Origin: an uncultured Micavibrio sp.
GTDB lineage: Bacteria; Pseudomonadota; Alphaproteobacteria; Micavibrionales; UBA1664
Assembly: GCA_937896295.1 (NCBI GenBank)
Contig: CALBME010000020.1
Location: forward strand, 1-21,526
DNA: 21,526 nt
Direction of reading: 5' to 3'
Both the position numbers and the translations under genes were made by a program. The notes beneath the pieces are model-generated. The model made no database searches. It had not been told where the DNA came from and saw only the letters and a list, made by a program, of their open reading frames with translations. This document shows positions 15,187-21,526 of this stretch, in pieces (the first letter of the stretch is position 1; the number at the start of each line of letters is the position of its first letter).

Positions 15187-15567
15187 TTAGATGTTTACGT
15201 CGATCAGCTTGCCGGAAAGGCGTGCTTCTTCGCTGTGCAGTTTTTTACGTAAGCCGTCTAGACGGTTCGACAGGCGGGAAATGTCGTTCGTGGCCCTGGC
15301 GGTTTCGCGCGTATCGGCCTGACCGGCCTGAATGACACGGACCAGGATCTCGCCGCGCAGCGTATCGACGCGTTCGTGCAGGGTTTCGATGTAACGTCGG
15401 TTCTGCTCTTTATCCGCCTCAATCGCGGCATCGCGTTTTTCCGCATCGTCATTGGCGGCGGCACGGCGGGCCTGTTCATACAGGGCGGCAAAGCTGCGCT
15501 CGCGCCGGCTGGTCGCATTGCCAGATGCTTCATAACGATCGGTCGGTGGTACGCTGCGAACGGCCAT
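15187..15567 (-). CDS. Small charged coiled-coil protein, unknown function
   Basis: A 126-residue, strongly charged protein with no signal peptide or membrane segment. Residues about 20-115 are Ala/Arg/Glu/Asp-rich and look almost entirely helical (SFAALYEQARRAAANDDAEK, then heptad-like leucines in YIETLHERVDTLRGEILVRV and ISRLSNRLDGLRKKLHSEEARL). This suggests a long coiled coil, perhaps a cytoplasmic scaffold or regulator. It contains no cysteine. The ATG has AGGA about 5 bases upstream and a strong terminator follows, so it is a real single-gene unit. I do not recognise the family. Confidence 0.75.
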   Translation of the reverse strand: MAVRSVPPTDRYEASGNATSRRERSFAALYEQARRAAANDDAEKRDAAIEADKEQNRRYIETLHERVDTLRGEILVRVIQAGQADTRETARATNDISRLSNRLDGLRKKLHSEEARLSGKLIDVNI

Positions 15568-15694
15568 TTTTCCTGCTCCAGACCCTATGTGGGACCGGTG
15601 TTCAGATCTTCAAGTGTTAACGAATGGTTAATATTTAGGCCTTTTGGGCGCAGGAGTCAATCGAAATGGGGGTAAAAGTATGCAGGTCCTTGAA

Positions 15695-15700
15695 TATAAT
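15695..15700 (+). promoter_or_regulatory. Consensus -10 box (TATAAT), candidate promoter of the metal-handling pair
   Basis: A perfect TATAAT occurs in the gap between the divergent coiled-coil gene and the Cys/His-rich membrane protein gene. No good -35 hexamer lies 16-18 bases upstream, and a TG is displaced one base from the extended -10 position. It is plausible by location, weak otherwise. Confidence 0.3.
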
Positions 15701-15875
15701 CAGAAATTTTTATGGGTATGACCGCGCCGCGCTAAGCTGCTATCTTCCCTTCATGACAAGACGTGGCAAGGGCCTCATGAGAAATCTGTTCGCATTGGTG
15801 GTTGTACGGGGCGCGGCGACGACCGCGATGCGTCCCATGCCGGCGACGCGAAATGACGGCCTGATCGGACGATGC

Positions 15876-16193
15876 ATGGGTAAGCGCGGCCATATCATCT
15901 TTTTCATTGTCCTCGGGCTGTTTGCCCTGAATGCGGCCGTCATGACGTATGCCGGCAGGCCGTGCCATTCGGGCGCCCTGCCGACTGACATGCCGCAGAT
16001 CCAGACGTCATCGGTGCATCACGATCACGCGTCCCATCTGCAGGATTGCTGCCGTTCGGCGTGTTGCGCCGTGTCCATCGTCATCGAAGCGATGGCTGTG
16101 CCGGTGAAAACGCCCGTCCTGGTCGCCGGCCTGACGCCGGTGGCCCTGAAGGCGCAGCACCCCGTGCCCCCAACGGCGCCGCCGCGGGCGTAG
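15876..16193 (+). CDS. Membrane-anchored His/Cys-rich small protein, putative metal-related
   Basis: A protein of about 105 residues with a basic start, MGKRGH, and one hydrophobic segment (about 7-26), either an uncleaved anchor or a signal peptide. A short extracytoplasmic region follows with HHDHASH and a cysteine cluster CCRSACC, then a Pro/Ala-rich tail. Clustered His and Cys suggest metal binding, and the next gene 48 bases on encodes a Met/His-rich DUF305 protein, so the pair probably handles copper or another soft metal. The start is uncertain: the frame is open further upstream, and an ATG at 15777 with AAGGG in front would add 33 residues. I chose 15876 because it puts the hydrophobic segment at the N-terminus. 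The family is not recognised; the metal role is inference. Confidence 0.6.
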   Translation: MGKRGHIIFFIVLGLFALNAAVMTYAGRPCHSGALPTDMPQIQTSSVHHDHASHLQDCCRSACCAVSIVIEAMAVPVKTPVLVAGLTPVALKAQHPVPPTAPPRA

Positions 16194-16241
16194 CGTCCGC
16201 CTGAATTTCATTTCATCTTTCATATATTTCAAGGAGTTCTT

Positions 16242-16727
16242 ATGACCATTCTTCGTAAGGCCACGGTCCTGTTCGCGGCTTTTGTTTTCATTTCCCCGGC
16301 TATGGCACAGGACCATAGCATGCATGCCATGTCCCATTCCGCGCACGCGCAGGAGGCGCGGCCGCACATGCCTTCCTGCAAGCCTTCGTGCATGTGTGCC
16401 GGTATGAGCGGGCATGCGATGGGGGAGGGCATGGTGCCGCAAACCCAGGCGGAAAAAGCCAGTGCGAAGGCCATGGCCGCCATGCATGAAAGTATGGCCA
16501 AGCCCTATACCGGCGATCCTGATGCGGATTTTATCCGCGGCATGATCCCTCATCATCAAGGGGCGGTTGAGATGGCCCGCATTGTCTTGAAATATGGCGA
16601 TGACGAAGCGGCCAAGGACCTGGCGCGCAGGATCATCGTCGCGCAAAAAGGCGAGATCGCATGGATGCAGCGCTGGCTGCGCCAGCGCCAGATTCCTGAA
16701 AACGGCGCCTTCCATTTTAACCATTAA
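16242..16727 (+). CDS. DUF305-family secreted Met/His-rich protein, putative copper handling
   Basis: A 161-residue exported protein. A signal peptide of about 22 residues ends at PAMA before QDHS. The next 50 residues are packed with Met, His and Cys (HSMHAMSHSAHA, HMPSCKPSCMCAGMSGHAMG), the composition of periplasmic copper chaperones. Residues about 85-150 form a DUF305 domain with the ferritin-like signature DADFIRGMIPHHQGAVEMA and, later, IIVAQKGEIAWMQRWL. DUF305 proteins often sit beside copper-resistance genes. This copy has one domain unit, the common short form. AGGAG lies 6 bases before the ATG, so translation should be strong. It is likely in one transcript with the upstream Cys/His-rich gene. 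A GC-rich hairpin follows. Metal identity is inferred, not shown. Confidence 0.85.
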   Translation: MTILRKATVLFAAFVFISPAMAQDHSMHAMSHSAHAQEARPHMPSCKPSCMCAGMSGHAMGEGMVPQTQAEKASAKAMAAMHESMAKPYTGDPDADFIRGMIPHHQGAVEMARIVLKYGDDEAAKDLARRIIVAQKGEIAWMQRWLRQRQIPENGAFHFNH

Positions 16728-16737
16728 TCCGATCGGG

Positions 16738-16768
16738 GCGGGGGCAGGCGAAGGCTTACCCCCGCTTT
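16738..16768 (+). terminator. Probable terminator after the DUF305 gene
   Basis: A 7-bp GC stem (GCGGGGG / CCCCCGC) with a 14-base loop is followed by only three T, 10 bases after the DUF305 stop. The stem is strong but the T-tract is weak. It separates the metal genes from the cvpA-purF operon. Confidence 0.5.
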
Positions 16769-16858
16769 CCCGTACGCCCTTGGGCCAGCGGGTTTAAAGG
16801 GGTGGGCCAAGGATTTGGATTGCTTGCTTTTTCGAGGCCGCTTCTTTATCAAAAGGCC

Positions 16859-17587
16859 ATGATCCTCGATCTGGTTGTCATCGGAATTCTCCTGGTTTCT
16901 GCCGCCGTCGCCTTTCTGCGCGGCTTTGTCCGCGAAGTGCTGACGATTGGTTCGCTGCTGGGTGCCGGCGCCGCGACGCTGGTGTTCGGCCCGCACCTGA
17001 AACCGCTGGTGGCCGGATGGCTGATCGACGAGACCGCCACCACGCCGCAGGTTCTGTTCGGCATCGTCCCCTACACCATGCTGGTGCCGGTCATCGCGTT
17101 TGCGATCGTGTTCGCGGTCACGCTGATCCTTCTCAATGTCGTGACATGGATGGTTTCCAAAGGCGTTCATTCCGTCGGGCTTGGTCCGGTCGACCGTTCC
17201 CTCGGGGTCGTCTTCGGCCTTCTGCGCGGCGTCATCCTGATCGGTCTGATGGGACTGGTCCTGAATTTCGTTTTATCGGACGCGCAGCGCGATACGTATT
17301 TCGGTGAATCCAAAACCTATCCGATGGTGAATTACACTTCGGCCCTGATGACCGCGCTGATGCCGGACAAGGACGTGCTGAAAGACCGCGCGAAAAAAGG
17401 CGCCGCCAGCGCGGTTGCCGCCGCCACGGGCAAGGACCCGCTGGAACCCGGCCAGAAGGGCATCGCCGACAAAGCCGTCAACGACAAGGGCGGTTACACC
17501 GATATCCAGCGCAAGGCGCTGAACGCCATGATCCCGTCGGGATCCGAGGAACAACCCGCACCGCGGAAGAAGGCCTATAATGAATAA
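16859..17587 (+). CDS. cvpA: CvpA family membrane protein
   Basis: A protein of about 242 residues with the CvpA pattern: an N-terminal helix MILDLVVIGILLVSAAVAF leading to the conserved LRGFVREVLTIGS, two further helices around VPVIAFAIVFAVTLILLNVV, a conserved GPVDRSLGVVFGLLRG segment, and a fourth helix (LIGLMGLVLNFVL). A soluble, lysine-rich tail of about 90 residues follows. CvpA is needed for colicin V production and envelope stress tolerance in E. coli, and its gene precedes purF there too. Its stop overlaps the purF start by 8 bases. I chose the ATG at 16859 because homologues begin right at this helix; a GTG at 16802 (AAAGGG in front) would add 19 residues. Confidence 0.9.
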   Translation: MILDLVVIGILLVSAAVAFLRGFVREVLTIGSLLGAGAATLVFGPHLKPLVAGWLIDETATTPQVLFGIVPYTMLVPVIAFAIVFAVTLILLNVVTWMVSKGVHSVGLGPVDRSLGVVFGLLRGVILIGLMGLVLNFVLSDAQRDTYFGESKTYPMVNYTSALMTALMPDKDVLKDRAKKGAASAVAAATGKDPLEPGQKGIADKAVNDKGGYTDIQRKALNAMIPSGSEEQPAPRKKAYNE

Positions 17588-19115
17588 CATCATCCATGCG
17601 GACGATCACGACGACCATTTTCACGATGAATGCGGCGTGTTCGGCATTTACGGCAACACCGATGCCGCCGCGCTGACCGCGCTAGGTCTTCACGCCCTGC
17701 AGCACCGCGGGCAGGAAGCGTGCGGAATCGTTGCGTGGAACGCGTTGCAGCCCGCGCGTGTGCAATCGACCGCGCCGGAGGACATCGAAGATCCCACCGG
17801 TCAGGCGAACGGGTCCTTCAGCGCGCATCGCGGCATGGGGCTTGTATCCGATAATTTCAGCACGCAAAGCGTCATCGATCTTCTGCCCGGCACCATTGCC
17901 ATCGGCCATAACCGTTATGCCACCTGCGGCGCATCAATGCTGCGCAATGTGCAGCCGATTTTCGCGGACCTTGCCTTTGGCGGTTTTGCGATCGCCCATA
18001 ACGGCAACCTGACCAACGCGTATAAAATGCGCGAAAAACTGGTACAGAAGGGCGCGATTTTCCAGTCCACCTCGGATACGGAAGTCATCGTCCATCTGGT
18101 CGCGCGATCGGACAAGCGACCGGTCATCGACCGTTTCATCGATGCGATCCGCCAGGTCGAGGGTGCCTATTCCCTGGTCGTGATCGGGGACGGCAAGCTG
18201 ATGGGCGTGCGCGATCCTTACGGCGTGCGTCCGCTCAGCCTTGGCAAACTGGGCGATGCATACGTGCTGGCGTCCGAGACTTGCGCCTTTGACATTATCG
18301 GCGCGGAATTCGTGCGCGACATCGAGCCGGGCGAACTGGTCATCATCGACGACACCGGCATCAAGACCTTACGCCCGTTCGACCAGACGACATCGCGTTT
18401 CTGCATTTTTGAATACGTCTATTTCGCCCGCCCGGATTCCCGCATTGAAAACCGGTCGGTTTACGAGGCGCGCAAGCGCATCGGCGCCGAACTGGCACAG
18501 GAAGCACCGACACCCGGCGCCGAGCTGGTCGTGCCGGTTCCGGACTCAGGCGTGCCGTCCGCCATCGGCTATGCCGAGGCCGCGGGTCTTCCTTTCGATC
18601 TTGGCATCATCCGCAACCATTACGTGGGCCGCACCTTCATCGAACCGGGCGACAAGATCCGCAATCTGGGCGTGAAGCTCAAACACAACGCCAATGCCGA
18701 TGTCATTCGCGGCAAATCCATCGTGCTGGTCGACGATTCCATCGTCCGCGGTACGACCAGCCGCAAGATCGTCGCCATGCTGCGCGCCGCCGGCGCACGC
18801 GAGGTGCATATGCGCATTTCATGCCCGCCGACGAAATACAGCTGTTTCTACGGCATCGACACGCCGACCAGCGACGAACTGCTGGCCAATAAAATGAGCG
18901 TGGCCGAGATTGCCGCCTATATCGGCGTTGATTCCCTTTCTTATGTGTCCATGAACGGTCTTTACCGCGCCCTGCGCCAGCCGGGCCGCAACGACGCCGC
19001 GCCGCAGTTCTGCGATGCGTGCCTGTCGGGCGATTACGCCATTCCGCTGACCGATTTCGAGGGACGCGACGACCGCACGCGCAAAGTCTCATCGCTGGGT
19101 GAGGCGGCTGCGTGA
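17580..19115 (+). CDS. purF: Amidophosphoribosyltransferase (first step of purine synthesis)
   Basis: A 511-residue enzyme that makes 5-phosphoribosylamine from PRPP and glutamine, the committed step of purine synthesis. The N-terminal glutamine amidohydrolase domain starts with nucleophile C18 (ECGVFGIYG) after a 17-residue propeptide, unusually rich in His and Asp, that must be removed to expose the cysteine. HALQHRGQEACGIV and IGHNRYATCG are glutaminase motifs. The C-terminal phosphoribosyltransferase domain has the PRPP loop VLVDDSIVRGTTS (382-394). Cysteines C275, C422, C478 and C481 match the four iron-sulfur ligands of the Bacillus-type enzyme, so this is the propeptide-bearing 4Fe-4S class rather than the E. 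coli class. The ATG lies inside the end of cvpA and the stop overlaps the SDR start by 4 bases, so the three genes form one operon. Confidence 0.97.
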   Translation: MNNIIHADDHDDHFHDECGVFGIYGNTDAAALTALGLHALQHRGQEACGIVAWNALQPARVQSTAPEDIEDPTGQANGSFSAHRGMGLVSDNFSTQSVIDLLPGTIAIGHNRYATCGASMLRNVQPIFADLAFGGFAIAHNGNLTNAYKMREKLVQKGAIFQSTSDTEVIVHLVARSDKRPVIDRFIDAIRQVEGAYSLVVIGDGKLMGVRDPYGVRPLSLGKLGDAYVLASETCAFDIIGAEFVRDIEPGELVIIDDTGIKTLRPFDQTTSRFCIFEYVYFARPDSRIENRSVYEARKRIGAELAQEAPTPGAELVVPVPDSGVPSAIGYAEAAGLPFDLGIIRNHYVGRTFIEPGDKIRNLGVKLKHNANADVIRGKSIVLVDDSIVRGTTSRKIVAMLRAAGAREVHMRISCPPTKYSCFYGIDTPTSDELLANKMSVAEIAAYIGVDSLSYVSMNGLYRALRQPGRNDAAPQFCDACLSGDYAIPLTDFEGRDDRTRKVSSLGEAAA

Positions 19116-19771
19116 GCCGTGTCGCCCTGGTCACCGGCGCGTCGCGCGGGATTGGTTTTCATACCTGCATCGAACTTGCAAAGAACGGCGTGCATGTCGT
19201 TGCGCTTGCGCGGACGGTTGCGGGTCTTGAGCAGCTGGACGACGCCATTCATAAGGCCGGCGGCACCTGCACGCTGATGCCTTATGATCTGCTCAAAGGC
19301 GATCTTATTGAAGGCCTTGGCCCTGTTCTTTTCGACAAGTTCGGACGTCTCGACATTCTGGTGGGCAATGCGGGCATGCTGGGCGGCCTTTTGCCGACGG
19401 CGCAGATCGATCCCAGCCTGTGGGACCGTGTCTTTGCCCTGAACGTCACCGCCAATCTGCGCCTGATCCGCACCTGCGATCCGCTGCTGCGCGCCTCAGA
19501 CAATGGCCGCGCGGTATTCGTGACATCGGGCAAGGCGCATAACGTTGCGCCGTTCTGGGCCGCGTATTCGGCATCGAAGGCGGCGCTGGAGGCGCTGGTC
19601 CTGACCTATGGTCAGGAAGTCGCGCACACAAACCTCAAGGTCAGCGTCTTCAACCCCGGCAAAACCGCCACCGCGATGCGCGCACAGGCATTTCCGGGTG
19701 AAGATCCCAATACCCTGCCATCGGCGCAGGAGGCTGGCGCAAGGCTGGCGGCGGCCTGCCTGTCGTCATAA
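19112..19771 (+). CDS. Short-chain dehydrogenase/reductase (SDR family)
   Basis: A 219-residue classical SDR oxidoreductase using NAD(P)H. The Rossmann motif TGASRGIG is at 8-15, the structural NAG at 86-88, N111 in ALNVTANL, catalytic S139 in VTSGKA, and Y152/K156 in AYSASKAA. The complete Asn-Ser-Tyr-Lys tetrad indicates an active enzyme. The C-terminal part has the FNPGKTATAMRAQAFPGEDP segment of alphaproteobacterial SDRs found after purF. The GTG start overlaps the purF stop as GTGA, indicating translational coupling. At 219 residues it is shorter than the usual 250, mainly in the substrate-binding loop. The substrate cannot be told from sequence; association with purF is by operon only. 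Confidence 0.9.
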   Translation: MSRVALVTGASRGIGFHTCIELAKNGVHVVALARTVAGLEQLDDAIHKAGGTCTLMPYDLLKGDLIEGLGPVLFDKFGRLDILVGNAGMLGGLLPTAQIDPSLWDRVFALNVTANLRLIRTCDPLLRASDNGRAVFVTSGKAHNVAPFWAAYSASKAALEALVLTYGQEVAHTNLKVSVFNPGKTATAMRAQAFPGEDPNTLPSAQEAGARLAAACLSS

Positions 19772-19773
19772 AT

Positions 19774-19803
19774 TTGACGCAGACCTTAGAGGGTCTTTAT
19801 ATC
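19774..19803 (+). promoter_or_regulatory. Candidate promoter of the 138-residue protein gene
   Basis: TTGACG (19774-19779) and TATATC (19798-19803) are separated by 18 bases, a fair sigma-70 pair just after the SDR stop. The start codon at 19811 lies only 8 bases past the -10, so transcription would begin at or next to the ATG. A small hairpin AGACC/GGTCT (19781-19796) overlaps the spacer and could instead be a weak end for the purF operon. Confidence 0.4.
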
Positions 19804-19810
19804 CAGTCGC

Positions 19811-20227
19811 ATGAGCGGGACATCCCACCACACGGCCGTGCCGGAACCGGTTGAGACCCTGCGCAGCCTGTTCAAGCGCGCGCATGACGACCTGAACATG
19901 AATACGAGCCAGCTTTCCGCCCTGCTGAAAGAAAAGCTGGGTATCGTGTGGCCTTACCGCGAACTGCGCCGTTTCGTCTATGGCCAGACCCGCAATACGC
20001 GCCGTCCCTTACATGAAATACAGGCCATGACGGGCGTGATGCGCGACGCGTTTCATGAGGCGGGCCAGACCACGCAATATCTGATGATACCGCTGACCCC
20101 GGCACAGAAGACCGCGATCGACGCCGGTCTTGTCGACCAGGACCGTTTGATTGACGTGATGCTGAAAGACATGCGCGAACAGCTGGTCGCCATCGCCAAG
20201 GCCACCGCGAAACCGGAGACGCCGTAA
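19811..20227 (+). CDS. Conserved-looking hypothetical protein with possible helix-turn-helix
   Basis: A 138-residue soluble protein with no signal or membrane segment. Residues about 28-62 (NMNTSQLSALLKEKLGIVWPYRELRRFVYGQTRNTRRP) read like several short helices with basic residues and could be a helix-turn-helix DNA-binding region. The middle has MTGVMRDAFHEAGQTTQYLMIPLTPAQ, and the C-terminal 40 residues are a charged helix ending AIAKATAKPETP. I recognise no named family. No ribosome site stands close to the ATG, which fits the leaderless promoter proposed upstream. It may be weakly linked to the cvpA-purF-SDR operon, 39 bases before. It converges on der, with 3 bases between the stops. G/C-rich third positions support coding. 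Confidence 0.7.
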   Translation: MSGTSHHTAVPEPVETLRSLFKRAHDDLNMNTSQLSALLKEKLGIVWPYRELRRFVYGQTRNTRRPLHEIQAMTGVMRDAFHEAGQTTQYLMIPLTPAQKTAIDAGLVDQDRLIDVMLKDMREQLVAIAKATAKPETP

Positions 20228-20230
20228 CGC

Positions 20231-21526
20231 CTAGGTTGCGTACGGGTTTTTCGAGGTGCGCAGGTTGAAGCGGATGGGGACGCCTTCCAGTTCGAATTTT
20301 TCGCGCAGGCCGTTGATGAGATAGCGCTGATAATCGTCCGGCAGGTCGTCGGGACGCGCGCACCACAATACAAATGTCGGCGGACGCGCCTTGATCTGTG
20401 TCATGTAGCGCAGACGGTTGGGGCGGCCCGACGCCATGGGTGCGGGGTGGCGGCTTTCCATGCCGCCGAGCCAGCGGTTGAGACCGCCGGTGCCGATACG
20501 CTTGTTCCAGAGGGCATACGCCTCAAGCATCGTTTTATACAGGCTGTCGAGTCCCTTGCCGGTCAGCCCGGAGAGGTAGACAACAGGCATGCCCGGCAGC
20601 TGGCCCAGTACCTGCGCCAGCATTTCGGGAAGCTGTTTCTGAATGAGGCTGCGTTCTTCGACAGCGTCCCATTTGTTGACGGCCAGAACTAGTACGCGTC
20701 CTTCGCGCACGACGTGTTCGGCGATGTTCATGTCCTGTTTGTCGATCCCGCCAACGCCATCGACGACCAGAACGACGATCTGCGCCAGACGCACGATGCG
20801 CATGGTTTCCTGCGTCGAAAGTCTTTCGACCTTGTCGGTGATGCGGGCCTTGCGGCGCAGGCCGGCGGTGTCGACCAGCTGGAATTTTGTGCCCTTCCAC
20901 GTAAAGTCGACCGCGATGGGGTCGCGGGTGATGCCGGCCTCGGGGCCTGTCAGCAGGCGGTCTTCGCCCAGAATACTGTTCACCAGCGTGGATTTGCCCG
21001 CATTCGGACGTCCGACGATCGCAACCTTCAGCGGCTTGTTCGAAAGGTCTTCGTTATCGGTGAATTCAAAGTCGAGATTGCCTTCGAGTTCGTCGAGATT
21101 GAAATCGTCCTGCGCGACATGGCTGTCCGTGTTTTCGGGTGCCTGCGCGTTCTCGGGCAGTTTTTCCAGGATCGCGTGGTAAAGATCGGCCAGGCCCAGC
21201 CCGTGCGCGGCAGATACGAAATAGGGGTCGCCGAAGCCGAGGGAGTATGCCTCCGCCAGACGTTCGCGCGCGGCCTTCGTGTCGGCCTTGTTTACGACCA
21301 GAAATACCGGCTTGCCGCTTTTGCGTACCACTTGCGCGAAATGTTCGTCCATCGGCGTGACACCATCGACGCCGTCGATGATGAACAGGGCCAGATCGGA
21401 TTTCTGCAACGCCATCAGGGTGCGTTCGCGCATGCGGTCGGTCAGCGTGCCCGCATCCGCCGTTTCAAGCCCCGCCGTATCGATGATGGTGACGGGTTCG
21501 TCGAAGATGTAGCCGGTGGCTTCGCG
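20231..21526 (-). CDS. der: Ribosome-assembly GTPase Der/EngA (partial, N-terminus beyond window)
   Basis: The last 431 residues of a double-GTPase that helps assemble the 50S ribosomal subunit. The frame runs in from the right edge, so the first P-loop is missing. The rest of the first GTPase domain is visible: DTAG near 21471-21482, then LALFIIDGVDGVTP and VNKAD. An acidic linker (residues DDFNLDELEGNLDFEF) leads to the second domain with VGRPNAGKST, DTAGLRRKA and NKWD. A C-terminal KH-like domain follows, with RPPTFVLWCARPDDLPDDYQRYLINGLREKFELEGVPIRFNLR, ending SKNPYAT, as in alphaproteobacterial Der. Both GTPase domains and the KH domain are intact where seen. It converges on the 138-residue gene with no terminator between. 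Confidence 0.96.
   Translation of the reverse strand, partial: REATGYIFDEPVTIIDTAGLETADAGTLTDRMRERTLMALQKSDLALFIIDGVDGVTPMDEHFAQVVRKSGKPVFLVVNKADTKAARERLAEAYSLGFGDPYFVSAAHGLGLADLYHAILEKLPENAQAPENTDSHVAQDDFNLDELEGNLDFEFTDNEDLSNKPLKVAIVGRPNAGKSTLVNSILGEDRLLTGPEAGITRDPIAVDFTWKGTKFQLVDTAGLRRKARITDKVERLSTQETMRIVRLAQIVVLVVDGVGGIDKQDMNIAEHVVREGRVLVLAVNKWDAVEERSLIQKQLPEMLAQVLGQLPGMPVVYLSGLTGKGLDSLYKTMLEAYALWNKRIGTGGLNRWLGGMESRHPAPMASGRPNRLRYMTQIKARPPTFVLWCARPDDLPDDYQRYLINGLREKFELEGVPIRFNLRTSKNPYAT

Overview
The window looks like chromosomal DNA from a GC-rich alphaproteobacterium. The evidence is the tightly overlapping cvpA-purF-SDR cluster, a Bacillus-type purF with iron-sulfur cysteines, strong G/C preference at third codon positions, and GTG/TTG starts. 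I cannot name the genus from sequence alone. Nothing in the window marks it as a plasmid or prophage: there is no integrase, transposase, tRNA or CRISPR array.

Left half (about 137-12267, all minus strand): a complete type I secretion and surface-adhesin locus. In transcription order it holds a 2229-residue repeat adhesin (12267 to 5578), a TolC-type outer-membrane channel (5415 to 4063), a LapB-like ABC transporter with a degenerate peptidase-like N-terminus (3898 to 1628), and an HlyD-type periplasmic adaptor (1625 to 192). Hairpins after the adhesin, after tolC and after the adaptor suggest three transcription units. The expected product is a calcium-binding, multi-repeat biofilm adhesin exported in one step through the ABC/HlyD/TolC machine. 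Two PAAG sites next to its N-terminal module resemble the di-alanine sites cut by LapG proteases, but no LapG or LapD gene lies in the window.

Middle (12268-16727): a succinate-semialdehyde-dehydrogenase-like enzyme (minus), a divergent small two-helix membrane protein (plus), about 820 bases without a convincing gene but with several strong inverted repeats, a small coiled-coil protein of unknown function (minus) with a clear terminator, and a plus-strand pair of secreted or membrane-anchored His/Met/Cys-rich proteins, the second carrying a DUF305 domain, that looks like a copper or metal handling unit.

Right end (16859-21526): housekeeping genes. cvpA, purF and an SDR oxidoreductase overlap end to start and form an operon. 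A 138-residue unknown protein follows, possibly from its own promoter with a leaderless transcript. Convergent to it is der (engA), a ribosome-assembly GTPase whose N-terminus lies beyond the window.

The parts most worth a second look are the adhesin's higher-order repeat architecture and cleavage-like sites, and the gene-free structured stretch at 14318-15136. I found no clearly new multi-gene defence or mobile system.
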